Source of the DNA: Gammaproteobacteria bacterium
Lineage (GTDB): Bacteria; Pseudomonadota; Gammaproteobacteria; Chromatiales; Chromatiaceae
Assembly (NCBI GenBank): GCA_009929855.1
Contig: RZZN01000001.1
Location: forward strand, 163,733-227,732
Direction of reading: 5' to 3'
DNA: 64,000 nucleotides
The notes beneath the pieces were generated by a model. It saw nothing but the letters and a program-made list of their open reading frames with translations. It was not told the origin of the DNA and did no database searches. This document shows, piece by piece, positions 51,582 through 60,725 of this stretch (position 1 is the first letter of the stretch; each line of letters begins with the position of its first letter). The position numbers were made by a program, and so were the translations under genes.

Positions 51582-52927
51582 GCCCCGGTCTCGCGGATCC
51601 GCAATCCCGCCGCCGCGGCCAGCGTCACGAAGCCCGGGAAGGAGGTCTCGACATTGGCGCAATCCCGGATCTCGATCGGCGTACCGGCACGCAGCGCCGC
51701 CATCGCGAACGACATGGCGATGCGGTGATCGCCGTGGGCATGGATCACTGGGATCTGGTCACTGTCATGGCGGGCCAGCAGACCGTCGGGCATGCCGCGG
51801 ATCCACATGCCATCGGGCCGCGGCCGCGCCTCCACACCGAGACGACCCAGACCATCGGCCATGACCTGGATGCGGTCGCTCTCCTTGACCCGCAGCTCCT
51901 CGGCACCGGTCAGGAGTGTCTCGCCCTCGGCACAAGCGGCCGCGATCAAGATGACCGGCAGCTCGTCGATCGCGAGCGGCACCTGATCGACTGGGATGCG
52001 GATGCCGCGCAAGGGGGCATGGCGCACCCGCAGGTCGGCCACCGGCTCTCCGCCCGCGTTGGGCCGCTCGATTAACTCGATATCTGCACCCATGGCACGC
52101 AGGATGTTGATGACCCCGATCCGGGTGGGATTCATCCCGACACCCTCCAGGGTCACATCCGAGCCGGACGCCAGCGTGGCGCCAACCAGGAAGAAGGCGG
52201 CCGAGGAGATGTCGGCAGGGACTTGGAGTCGACAACCGCTGAGCCGGCCGCCGCCGGTCAGACAGATCCTGGAGCCCTGGCGCCTGACTGGGTGGCCGAA
52301 AGCGGTGAGCATCCGCTCGGTATGGTCACGGGTCGGCGCAGGCTCTGTGACACAGGTCTCGCCCTCGGCATAGAGCCCGGCGAGCAAGAGGCTGGATTTC
52401 ACCTGGGCGCTGGCCACGGGCAGCACATAGTCGATCCCGCGCAGACGCGAGACCGGTGACAGTTCCAACGGCGCGGTTCCGGTCGCGGTGGTCTCGATGC
52501 GCGCGCCCATCCGTGCCAATGGCTCGGTCACGCGTCGCATCGGCCGCTTCGACAAGGAGGCATCGCCGATCAGGGTCACTGGAAACGACTGGCCGCACAA
52601 CAAACCGGCGAGCAGTCGCATCGAGGTTCCCGAATTGCCCATGTCGAGCGGTTCTTCCGGGGCGCTCAGACCATGCATCCCGACCCCGGCGACCCGCACC
52701 TCGCCACCCGTGGGCCCCTCGATGCGCACACCCATCCGCCGAAAGGCCGTCAGGGTCGCCAAGGCGTCGGCCCCTTCGAGAAAGCCGCTGATCTCAGTGT
52801 CGCCATCAGCGATGGCCGCCAACATGATGGCGCGATGCGAGATCGATTTATCACCAGGCACCCGCAAGCGCCCGCGCAAACAGCCACCTGGCTCGAGCAG
52901 GTAGCCGATATCCCGAGGCTGTGCCAC
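51578..52927 (-). CDS. aroA: 5-enolpyruvylshikimate-3-phosphate synthase
   Basis: About 449 residues. It joins PEP to shikimate-3-phosphate in aromatic amino-acid synthesis. [35 protein letters not shown] and [17 protein letters not shown] are the substrate sites, and [11 protein letters not shown] lies near the end. Asn-Ser-Gly-Thr followed by Ser-Met is the class II-like variant. The start is a GTG: 52927 has GGGGGA just upstream and gives a normal N terminus; GTG 52939 is the alternative. Confidence 0.94.
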   Translation of the reverse strand: MAQPRDIGYLLEPGGCLRGRLRVPGDKSISHRAIMLAAIADGDTEISGFLEGADALATLTAFRRMGVRIEGPTGGEVRVAGVGMHGLSAPEEPLDMGNSGTSMRLLAGLLCGQSFPVTLIGDASLSKRPMRRVTEPLARMGARIETTATGTAPLELSPVSRLRGIDYVLPVASAQVKSSLLLAGLYAEGETCVTEPAPTRDHTERMLTAFGHPVRRQGSRICLTGGGRLSGCRLQVPADISSAAFFLVGATLASGSDVTLEGVGMNPTRIGVINILRAMGADIELIERPNAGGEPVADLRVRHAPLRGIRIPVDQVPLAIDELPVILIAAACAEGETLLTGAEELRVKESDRIQVMADGLGRLGVEARPRPDGMWIRGMPDGLLARHDSDQIPVIHAHGDHRIAMSFAMAALRAGTPIEIRDCANVETSFPGFVTLAAAAGLRIRETGA

Positions 52928-53340
52928 GCGATCCCCCACGCCGTCGTCTCTGGATTCAGGAAAGCCCGCTATCTTAGTCCGGCGCGGCCAGAGGGTAAAC
53001 ACCCATGTCGGCGAGAGGTCGGCGAGCCTTCTCCTCACCCGCCAAGACATTGAAGAGTCGAGACGATTGGCACGCTTGACGGTGCCGAATACCACTCGGC
53101 GATCCCAGGTGCGCGAGCACGCCTGGACTCTGGGAGCGCCGACTTGCCGTTGGCGCCACCAGCACGCGTGGCCGCTTCCCAGGTGCCGGATGGTCCGGTC
53201 AGCGCAGTGGAAACTCTTGACCGGTCAATGAGATGACAGCCACTGATCGGTGCTCGAGGATCGCGATATAATCGGTGCTCTTCCACCGGGGCGCCAGCCA
53301 CAGGGCGCCCTTGCCATCCAGTCGTACGATCGGAATCAGC
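52928..53340. other. Intergenic region between divergent aroA and yhbY
   Basis: No gene is supported. It contains the 12-base palindrome TTGACCGGTCAA at 53217-53228 and a perfect TATAAT at 53267-53272, about 70 bases before the yhbY start. The first may be an operator and the second a -10 box; no known regulator consensus was matched. Confidence 0.4.
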
Positions 53341-53643
53341 ATGCCTCTCACCGCGAAACAGAAACGTTGGCTCAAGCAGCAAACCCACCATCTCAAACCG
53401 GTCGTCACGGTCGGCCAGCACGGGATCAGCGAGGCTGTGCTCGTGGAGCTCGATCAGGCACTGAGCCATCACGAGCTGCTCAAGGTCAAGGTCCATGCCG
53501 GCGATCGCGACGAGCGCGATGCCATGATCCTGCAGCTCGGACAGCACACTGGCGCCGAGCTGGTCGGCCGCATCGGACATGTGGCGTCCTTCTATCGCGC
53601 CAACCCGAGTAAAGCCGATTCAATCCAGTTGCCGCGGATCTGA
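53341..53643 (+). CDS. yhbY: Ribosome-assembly RNA-binding protein YhbY (CRM domain)
   Basis: 100 residues. The CRS1/YhbY fold is evident: MPLTAKQKRWLKQQTHHLKP, VVTVGQHGISEAVLVELDQA, then HELLKVKVHAGDRDERDAMI and the Gly-rich end VGRIGHVASFYRAN. It binds pre-50S particles. The ATG at 53341 gives the exact family length. Confidence 0.94.
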   Translation: MPLTAKQKRWLKQQTHHLKPVVTVGQHGISEAVLVELDQALSHHELLKVKVHAGDRDERDAMILQLGQHTGAELVGRIGHVASFYRANPSKADSIQLPRI

Positions 53644-53698
53644 GACGCACGCCGACACGCCCGCGCGTGCGCCGCGTGCGCCGCCTCCCCCGCTCGGC

Positions 53699-54658
53699 TC
53701 AATCGTCGGGCGGACCAAGGCGCCCGAGCGCCAAGACCAGGATGAATCCGCTCACGCCGGCGAGCACGACACCGAGCACCAGCGGATCACCGACATAATC
53801 CGCGGGCCACACATTGGCCTCTATCAGGATCTTCTTGGGGGTCATGCCGTCGGCGGCGAGGACGATCTGACCCGCGCCGTCACGCAGCCAATCGGTGGCA
53901 TTTCGCCAGGGATAGACCTTGTTCAACGAGCCGATCAGGAAGCCGGTCAGGAGCGCCAAGGTCAGGTCGTGGTAGTGCTTGAAGGTCCATGACAGGATTC
54001 GTGACATGCTCATCAAGCCCACCAGACACCCCAGGGCAAAGACTGTCAGTGTGATGAGCTTTTCCGTCGAGAAGCTGACCAACAAGCCTTTGAGTGTGTC
54101 CTGAATGATGAACTGATACATGCCCATCACGAGCAGCATGAAGCTTCCCGAGACACCCGGTAGCATCAAGGCCGAGATGGCGATGATGCCGCATAGGAAG
54201 ACGAACCAGAGCGCCTCGCTGCCCTGCGCCGGGGCAAGCTGCGTGATCCCGAAGGCCATCAGTGCACCGAGGAGGAGGAGTCCGATCTCCCCCCCACCCC
54301 AGCGGGCGATGCGACGGGCGATGAAGAGCACCGAGGCCAGGATCAGGCCGAAGAAAAAGCCCCAGATCACCGGCGGATAGTGATCGAGCAGCCAAGCGAT
54401 GGCGAAGACGCCGATGAGGATCCCAACGCCCATCCCGGCGAGGAGCAAGAGCAGAAAGGTGCCGTCGATCGCCTGCCAGAGGCCACGCAAACCCGCGCGC
54501 CGATGGCAACCGATCAATCCGGGGCCGAATGACTTGATCGCGTCGATCAAGCGCTCGTAGATCCCGGTGATGAAGGCGATGGTCCCACCCGACACCCCAG
54601 GGATGACCTCAGCGATCCCCATGGCGCCGCCCTTCAAGACCAAACTGATTCGTGACAT
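53699..54658 (-). CDS. DUF368 membrane protein (PopT-type polyprenyl-phosphate translocase)
   Basis: 319 residues with about eight or nine membrane helices. Two inverted half-repeats each carry a Pro-Gly-Val-Ser-Gly motif: AEVIPGVSGGTIAFITGIYE near the start and ALMLPGVSGSFMLLVMGMYQ in the middle. These define DUF368, members of which were shown to recycle undecaprenyl phosphate across the membrane (PopT). That function is by family. The ATG at 54658 begins directly at the conserved N terminus. Confidence 0.88.
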   Translation of the reverse strand: MSRISLVLKGGAMGIAEVIPGVSGGTIAFITGIYERLIDAIKSFGPGLIGCHRRAGLRGLWQAIDGTFLLLLLAGMGVGILIGVFAIAWLLDHYPPVIWGFFFGLILASVLFIARRIARWGGGEIGLLLLGALMAFGITQLAPAQGSEALWFVFLCGIIAISALMLPGVSGSFMLLVMGMYQFIIQDTLKGLLVSFSTEKLITLTVFALGCLVGLMSMSRILSWTFKHYHDLTLALLTGFLIGSLNKVYPWRNATDWLRDGAGQIVLAADGMTPKKILIEANVWPADYVGDPLVLGVVLAGVSGFILVLALGRLGPPDD

Positions 54659-54862
54659 GTCGATTGACGCTCGCAATGATGATGGGGTGCTCGCCCACGG
54701 TCGCGCAATCATGCATCGAGATGACGTCGCGCCAACCCTGCCGCGCGGGATGAGACGGGCTTTGCGAGGCGCATCATGTCATCGAGCGAGCGTTGTTTCC
54801 AGTGGACCGAACGCCCGCCCCAGGACACTCACCATCCATGGCCAGACCTCGGTCGAGAACTG

Positions 54863-54884
54863 GCCCTGGCCGTTCGGCCAGGGC
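54863..54884. terminator. Hairpin, 9-bp stem and 4-base loop
   Basis: GCCCTGGCC-gttc-GGCCAGGGC is perfectly paired. It lies 75 bases downstream of the CDGSH gene on its strand, in the 300-base gap before the DUF368 gene. It is probably part of a terminator with the neighbouring hairpin. Confidence 0.55.
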
Positions 54885-54910
54885 GCGGGGCAACGCGGCT
54901 GGCCGACCGA

Positions 54911-54934
54911 GGGGCTCGCGCTGGCGCGAGCCCC
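54911..54934. terminator. Hairpin, 10-bp stem and 4-base loop
   Basis: GGGGCTCGCG-ctgg-CGCGAGCCCC is perfect over 10 bp, and lies 25 bases downstream of the CDGSH gene's stop. Together with the next hairpin it forms a tandem pair. No T-tract follows. Confidence 0.6.
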
Positions 54935-54958
54935 ATCACCGATCAGGCCGGCCCACGG

Positions 54959-55609
54959 TCAATCGCTCTTGAAGCCGATCTGCTTGTGGGCTCCATCACA
55001 GAATGGCTTGTTCTTGGATGCCCCGCAGCGACAGAGGAAGGCCTTGTCACCCTGCCAGGCCACCCGCCCACTCCCGGCCCGCATGGTGAGATTTCCAGTG
55101 AGCACCAGGGGACCATCGGGGCGCATCTCGACCTTGAGCGAGCCGCCAGTCGACTGGAGCCCCGGCCCCTGGTCGCCGACCGCGCCAGCATCCTCGAAGT
55201 TGACCCCGCGGTGGCTGTTGTCGCAGAAGGGTTTGTTCTTGGACGCCCCGCAACGACAGAGCGCGGCCCGATAGCGCACGCCCGGCAGATCCTCGCCGGC
55301 ACCCTCGATCGCCAGGTCACCGGTAAGATAGAGCGGACCATCGTTGGCGACCATCAAGGTATTCTCCATGGCGGGCTCCTCGGGCGCGCCGTCCTTGTCG
55401 GTATAGGTCAGCGCCCCGCTCGGACAGCGCTCGACGATCTCGCGGACCTCCGCCTTGGTCACCGCGTCCGGCAGGCACCAGGGTTGGCGATCCCCGACGA
55501 AGAGCTCGCCCTTGGAATGGCCGCATTCACCGACATGGATACAGAGTCGGGGGTCGAAATGGACGTCGATCGCATTGCCGGGAAAGTCCAGTCGTTGCTG
55601 ATTGCTCAT
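54959..55609 (-). CDS. Ferredoxin-like plus two CDGSH iron-sulfur domains
   Basis: 216 residues. Residues about 8-75 form a divergent single-cluster domain of the DUF1271/Fer4_19 type (DPRLCIHVGECGHSKGELF and IVERCPSGALTYTDKDG). Two CDGSH domains follow, with CRCGASKNKPFCDNSH near 130 and CRCGASKNKPFCDGAH near 200. Each has three Cys and one His to hold a labile 2Fe-2S cluster as in mitoNEET. It probably carries electrons or clusters; partners are unknown. The ATG at 55609 has GAGGTGA upstream. It is divergent from nhaR. Confidence 0.9.
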   Translation of the reverse strand: MSNQQRLDFPGNAIDVHFDPRLCIHVGECGHSKGELFVGDRQPWCLPDAVTKAEVREIVERCPSGALTYTDKDGAPEEPAMENTLMVANDGPLYLTGDLAIEGAGEDLPGVRYRAALCRCGASKNKPFCDNSHRGVNFEDAGAVGDQGPGLQSTGGSLKVEMRPDGPLVLTGNLTMRAGSGRVAWQGDKAFLCRCGASKNKPFCDGAHKQIGFKSD

Positions 55610-55854
55610 GCTCACCTCGATCGCCGCGACGACCGGTCGACCCGGCGCGCCGTGGGCGGTGGATTGAAGATTGGATCGGGAGCGGGCGACTCGACACGCA
55701 CCTCGAGATGGCCGAGATGGCCGGTCCTGGATGAGTGCTCGCCGCGCCATCATGGAGAATAGGGGCTGACATGTCGAAGACCACTTTCGGGTTATGATCG
55801 TCAGCAGGTCGCGCCACATCACGACACCACTCATCGCACGGATCATAGAGACCG

Positions 55855-56763
55855 ATGCCTAAACTGAACATGAAGCACCTGCGATACTTCTGGGCGGTCG
55901 CCACCCATGGGTCCATCGCACGCGCCTCGCAGGAGCTGCACCTGACCCCCCAGACGATCAGCGGCCAATTGCGCGAGCTCGAGGAACAGATGGGGACCAA
56001 GTTGTTCGGCAAGTCCGGGCGCAGCCTCGTCCTCACCGAGAGCGGTCAGCTGGTCTTTTCCTATGCCGACGAGATCTTTCGGCTCACCGGCGAGCTCCAG
56101 GACGTGATCTCGGGTCATTCGCCGGCCTCCGGCATCGCCTTCAAGGTCGGGATCGCCATGGTGGTCCCCAAGCAGCTTGCTTATCGGGTTCTGGCGCCCG
56201 TCCTGGCCCTGCCCGAGCCGGTGCGTCTGGTCTGTCACGAGGCCCCGCTCACCGACCTGCTGGCGGACCTGTCGGTACACAAGCTCGATCTGGTGCTGGC
56301 CGATAGCCCGGTGAATCCCGCGCTCAATATTCGCGCCTACAATCACGTCCTCGGCGAGTCCGGGATCAGCTTCTTCGCCACCGACACGCTGGCCAAGCTT
56401 TATCGCGATGGGTTTCCGAGATCGCTCGAGGGCGCGCCGGTGCTGATGCCGACCGCCGCGAGCGCACTGCATCGAGCACTCGATCTCTGGTTCAACCGTC
56501 AGGGCATCCGGCCGCGCGTCGTCGCCGAATTCGAGGATCGCGCGCTGATGAAGACCTTTGGCGAGGCGGGTGTCGGCATCTTCACGACACCCACCGCGCT
56601 CGAGGTCGACATCCTGGCCAAATACGATGTTGCCTTGATCGCGCGGGTGGATGATGTCAAGGAGCGCTATTATGCGATCTCGGCGGAACGCCACATCAAG
56701 CATCCAGCCGTCTCGGCCATCACCGAGAGCGCGCGGCTCGACCTCTTCGCGACGCGCGCCTGA
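55855..56763 (+). CDS. nhaR: LysR-family regulator NhaR
   Basis: 302 residues. The winged helix-turn-helix reads LNMKHLRYFWAVATHGSIAR then ASQELHLTPQTISGQLRELE, which is the NhaR-specific form. The effector domain continues with VPKQLAYRVLAPVLALPEPV and LADSPVNPALNIRAYNHVLG, also as in NhaR. In enterics it activates the nhaA Na+/H+ antiporter in response to Na+. No antiporter gene is adjacent; its divergent neighbour is the CDGSH protein. It is not CbbR. Confidence 0.92.
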   Translation: MPKLNMKHLRYFWAVATHGSIARASQELHLTPQTISGQLRELEEQMGTKLFGKSGRSLVLTESGQLVFSYADEIFRLTGELQDVISGHSPASGIAFKVGIAMVVPKQLAYRVLAPVLALPEPVRLVCHEAPLTDLLADLSVHKLDLVLADSPVNPALNIRAYNHVLGESGISFFATDTLAKLYRDGFPRSLEGAPVLMPTAASALHRALDLWFNRQGIRPRVVAEFEDRALMKTFGEAGVGIFTTPTALEVDILAKYDVALIARVDDVKERYYAISAERHIKHPAVSAITESARLDLFATRA

Positions 56764-57046
56764 AGGAGACCAATCGGGCCGCCATCCTGGGCGAGCGGAT
56801 GGCACCCCGGCGAGGCATCGCCCACCCAGTCCGCTGCGCGCCCGCGTGGGCGCCGTGCTGTCGCACCCACCCTGCCGTCCATGCCAACGGTGCCGCACGG
56901 GGCGCCCAGGCCTCTCTTGAATCCGCCGGTTCGCCAAATCGTCTAAGATTGTCCTCAAGGAGGCGGATCACGAGCGCGAGCCTGATCCGCAGACTCGATC
57001 CTCGATGTCACATACGCGCAGCGGCGCCCGCAACAGGTGAGTCGCC

Positions 57047-58948
57047 ATGTCACTGTCCAAACAGCTTCTGCTGCTGATCTCGATCCTGTTCGTGCTGATC
57101 TTCGTCGGTAACCTGGCCATCAGTATCAAGGAGATCCGCGACTATCTGCGGATCGAGTCACTGAACCACGCCCAGAACACGGCGACCTCGCTGGGCCTGT
57201 CTCTGACTCCGCACATCAGCGCTCCCAGCGACCCGATCATTCAGACCATGATCCAGGCCATCCATGACATGGGCGACTACGGAGAGATCCGTCTCAGCGA
57301 TGTCGCTGGGCGGACCTTGGCGGTGGCCAACGCCAAGCAGGCCTTGCCAGAGGTCCCTGATTGGTTCATGCGCTGGTTACCGATACAGAGCGCCACCGCC
57401 ACCAGCGAGATCAGCGCGGGGTGGCAAATCGTCGCGGTCGTTGAGGTCAGCGTTGACCCCCGCCGTGCCTATCTCAATCTGTACCGGCAGCTGCGCGAGT
57501 CATTCTGGTATTCGCTGGCGGCCCTTTCACTCTCGATGCTCGCCCTACTCTTGATGCTGCGTCTGACACTGCATCCACTCAAGTCCATGGAGCGACTGGC
57601 CGTGGGCATCGCCGAGGGTCGTTTCGCGCGCATCGAACCCTTGCCGTGGACCACCGAGGTCAAGAACGTGGCCACCGCCATGAATCGAATGTCCGATCAG
57701 ATCGAGACGGTCATCGTTCGCTTGACCCAAAAGGCGGAGACGCTTGGCGAGGAGCTGCAACGCGACCATGCCACCGGGCTCTACGGTGCCGAGCGCTTGG
57801 CGAGCGACCTCGAGCATTGGCTCACCCACGGCCAAGGCGGCTTCGCAGTCTGGCTGCGCATCCAGGATCTTGGCGCGCTGGCCACCCGGCTCGGACCCGC
57901 GGGCACCGATCGATTCCTCCGCGATCTGGCCGCGCGGCTGAGCGATGCCGCGCGCGATCGTCATCGAGAGGCGCGCGCCTATCGCCACCAAGGCCCCGAT
58001 CTCGCACTGTTGCTTCCTGGTCTGGATGCGAGTGAGGCCGAGTCCTTCACGCACGCGCTGGTCGAGCACATCGTGGAGGTGGGCCGAGCAGTCGAGCAGT
58101 ACGACCTGGTCCATCTCGGGCTTGCACCATTCAACGCATCGAGCACGCCAGAGGGTGTCCTGGCGGCGGCGGCCGACGCCTGCGCGCAAGCCTGCCTGAT
58201 CGGCCCGAACGCCTGGGTGATCCGCCAGAGTCCCGAGCCAGGGCGCAGCGACGCGGAATGGCGCGCGCTGATCGAGCGAATCCTGGACAGTCAGGACTAT
58301 CAGGTCGCCTATATCGATCCAGTGCAAGATTTGCTCGCTCCCGGGATCCTGATGGAAGAGGCCTTCTTGCACATCGCCGACACGCACGGCGAGCCGATTC
58401 CCACCGGTGTCTTCGTCAGCATGGCCGAGAAGATCGGTCGCATCGAGTCATTGGATCGGGGCGTGATCAAGCGGGCACTCACGCATCTGCGCAGTGACTC
58501 CAGCCGACCGACCGTACTCGTCAATCTATCGATGGTGACCCTCGGCGACGCGGATTTCCGCCACTGGCTCGCACAACAGCTGCAGGACCAGCAGACCTTG
58601 GCCAAGCGGCTCCTGTTCGGCGTCAGTGCCTATAGCGCGGCCAAGGCACCATCACTGGTGTGGGAGCTGGCCGATGTGGTCCACCGTCATGGCGCCGGCA
58701 TCCTGATCAAACGCTACGAGCCCAGATTCATCCCGATCGAGACCTTGCGCGAGCTGCGCCCAGACGCCATCCGGCTCGCCCGCGACCTGACCGCCGGGAT
58801 CCGACACGATCATGGCAAGCAGGCCATGGTGGAGGCCCTGCTCGAGCTGGGCGCACTGCTCGACATTCAGGTGATCGCCGAACGGGTCGAGGAGGAGACT
58901 GATCTGATGCGTCTGCGCGAAATGGGGCTGTCCGGCGCAAGTCGATAG
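57047..58948 (+). CDS. lapD: LapD-type membrane c-di-GMP receptor (degenerate GGDEF-EAL)
   Basis: 633 residues. A first helix (LLLLISILFVLIFVGNLAI), a periplasmic LapD/MoxY-N domain (about 25-150), a second helix (LAALSLSMLALLLMLRLTL) and a HAMP segment lead into GGDEF and EAL folds. The GGDEF site reads HQGPDLALL and the EAL site reads AYIDPVQDL, so neither cyclase nor phosphodiesterase activity is expected. This is the LapD arrangement, in which c-di-GMP binding lets the periplasmic domain hold the protease LapG and keep an adhesin on the surface. The EAL end is short (LREMGLSGASR). lapG and an adhesin gene are not in the window. Confidence 0.88.
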   Translation: MSLSKQLLLLISILFVLIFVGNLAISIKEIRDYLRIESLNHAQNTATSLGLSLTPHISAPSDPIIQTMIQAIHDMGDYGEIRLSDVAGRTLAVANAKQALPEVPDWFMRWLPIQSATATSEISAGWQIVAVVEVSVDPRRAYLNLYRQLRESFWYSLAALSLSMLALLLMLRLTLHPLKSMERLAVGIAEGRFARIEPLPWTTEVKNVATAMNRMSDQIETVIVRLTQKAETLGEELQRDHATGLYGAERLASDLEHWLTHGQGGFAVWLRIQDLGALATRLGPAGTDRFLRDLAARLSDAARDRHREARAYRHQGPDLALLLPGLDASEAESFTHALVEHIVEVGRAVEQYDLVHLGLAPFNASSTPEGVLAAAADACAQACLIGPNAWVIRQSPEPGRSDAEWRALIERILDSQDYQVAYIDPVQDLLAPGILMEEAFLHIADTHGEPIPTGVFVSMAEKIGRIESLDRGVIKRALTHLRSDSSRPTVLVNLSMVTLGDADFRHWLAQQLQDQQTLAKRLLFGVSAYSAAKAPSLVWELADVVHRHGAGILIKRYEPRFIPIETLRELRPDAIRLARDLTAGIRHDHGKQAMVEALLELGALLDIQVIAERVEEETDLMRLREMGLSGASR

Positions 58949-59030
58949 CGAGTCTGGGCGCTGGCCGGGGATGTGACGACATGGCTCGGTGCCCGCGATC
59001 CCCAAGGCCTTCCATGGCCAGGTGCGCGCG

Positions 59031-60725
59031 TCACCCCACCGCCGGCTGTGGCGTACCCCGACCACAATCGGGCAGCTCCGACAGGGCCAGCGTGAGTGCG
59101 GTCTCGCGATCGGCGATCCAGCGCCCTTCCGGCATCGCCGCGCCCAGCCCAAGATGCTCGAGACGCTCGCGCGGCTGTCCATGGGCACCGGCCATGTAGA
59201 CCTGAGCACCCTGAGCGAGCGCGTCGCGCACCGCTGACTCCACCGCGACCGCCGTGGTCACGCCCAGATGGGGCACCCGCCCCAGATCGATGACGACCGC
59301 CTGCGCGCCCTCGAGCTTGGGACCCTGCCGATTGATGGCCGCCGCGGCGCCGAAGACCAGCGGGCCGCTGAGATGCAGAATCTTGAGCCGCCCGCGACCT
59401 TGCGCGATCAGTGAACGTTCCTCGCGCGAGAGATCGGCGCACTGACCCTCGTCGCGCTTGCGACGCGCCGGCAGGACGCAGACCGATTCTTCCTGCACAT
59501 CGGCCAGCCGGCGGATGGTCAACACATTGGCCACGAAGAGACCGATCGCCACCGCCGTGATCAGATCGACCAGCACCGTCATGCCGATGACACCATAGGT
59601 GATCATGGCGCCCTTGAGCGAGACGCGATGGACCCGGCTCAGGAAATGCCAGTCGATGATGTCGATGCCGACCTTGACCGCAATGCCGGCGAGCACCGCC
59701 AGCGGGATATTGGCGGTCAAGCCGCTCGCCCAGATCACGACGATGGCGAGCACGGCCGCGCGCACCAGTCCGGACAGCGCGCTGCGCCCCCCGGCCTGGA
59801 TATTGACGACCGTCCCCATGGTCGCCCCGGCGCCCGGTAGACCACCGAAGAGACCAGAGACCAGATTACCCGTGCCTTGTCCGAACAGCTCCTTGTCCGA
59901 ATCAACCGGTTTGCGGGTCAGACTCCCCGCGATCACCGAGGTGAGGAGCGCGTCGACCGAGCCGAGCAGGGCCAATACAAGGGCGTCGATCAGGATGATC
60001 TGCCATTGCGCGGGGGTGAAGACCGGCAGATGCAGCGTGGGCAGTCCGCCCGAGATCTCGCCGATGCGTCGGATGTCCTGATCGCTGAGCCAGAGGACGG
60101 CGATCAGGGTCCCGACCACCAAGGCCAAGAGTTGTGGTGGCAGGATCCGCTTGAGCCGCGTCGGCATCAGAAAGAGGATCGCCAGGGTCAGGACGCCGAG
60201 CATCAGCTCCAGCGGGTCGATCGACCCGAGCATCCCGGGCAGCGCCTGCAGTGTCCCGATGACCCCACCGCCCGGCGCGGCCTGGCCGAGCAACCCGGGG
60301 AGTTGGAGGATGACGAGGATGAGCCCGATGCCCGACATGAAGCCCGAGATCACCGTGAAGGGCATCATGGTCACATAGCGTCCGAGCTTCATGGCGCCGA
60401 AGGCCATCTGAAAGAGCCCGGTCAGCATGACGACGGTGAAGGCCATCGCCATGCCCTGCTCCGGATTGGCGGCGATCAGCGAGGCGATCACCGCCGTGAA
60501 GACCACCGTCATGGGTCCGGTGGGCTCCGAGATCAGGGTCGGAGTGCCGCCGAACAGGGCCGCGAACAGACCGATCAGCACCGCCCCATAAAGACCGGCC
60601 TCGGGGCCCGCGCCCGAGGCGACACCGAAGGCCAGGGCCATCGGCAGGGCCACGACCGCCGCTGTCACCCCGCCAAAGAGGTCGCCTCGTAGATTATCGA
60701 ATCTGATCTCGTTCAAGATACGCAT
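59031..60725 (-). CDS. SulP-family anion transporter, possible bicarbonate importer
   Basis: 564 residues with about ten to twelve helices and a C-terminal STAS domain (residues about 430-550: LKILHLSGPLVFGAAAAINR and VVIDLGRVPHLGVTTAVAVE). Conserved SulP parts are GGVTAAVVALPMALAFGVAS, GPEAGLYGAVL and LFGGTPTLISEPTGPMTVV. SulP members carry sulfate, or bicarbonate as in cyanobacterial BicA. It is divergent from cbbLS-csoS2, which favours bicarbonate, but the substrate cannot be read from sequence. The ATG at 60725 is better spaced from CGGAG than the ATG at 60728. Confidence 0.85.
   Translation of the reverse strand: MRILNEIRFDNLRGDLFGGVTAAVVALPMALAFGVASGAGPEAGLYGAVLIGLFAALFGGTPTLISEPTGPMTVVFTAVIASLIAANPEQGMAMAFTVVMLTGLFQMAFGAMKLGRYVTMMPFTVISGFMSGIGLILVILQLPGLLGQAAPGGGVIGTLQALPGMLGSIDPLELMLGVLTLAILFLMPTRLKRILPPQLLALVVGTLIAVLWLSDQDIRRIGEISGGLPTLHLPVFTPAQWQIILIDALVLALLGSVDALLTSVIAGSLTRKPVDSDKELFGQGTGNLVSGLFGGLPGAGATMGTVVNIQAGGRSALSGLVRAAVLAIVVIWASGLTANIPLAVLAGIAVKVGIDIIDWHFLSRVHRVSLKGAMITYGVIGMTVLVDLITAVAIGLFVANVLTIRRLADVQEESVCVLPARRKRDEGQCADLSREERSLIAQGRGRLKILHLSGPLVFGAAAAINRQGPKLEGAQAVVIDLGRVPHLGVTTAVAVESAVRDALAQGAQVYMAGAHGQPRERLEHLGLGAAMPEGRWIADRETALTLALSELPDCGRGTPQPAVG

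Noticed and set aside
55855..56763. LysR gene considered as the RuBisCO regulator CbbR
   Set aside because: Its N terminus and effector domain match NhaR, and it is separated from cbbL by lapD and the SulP gene.
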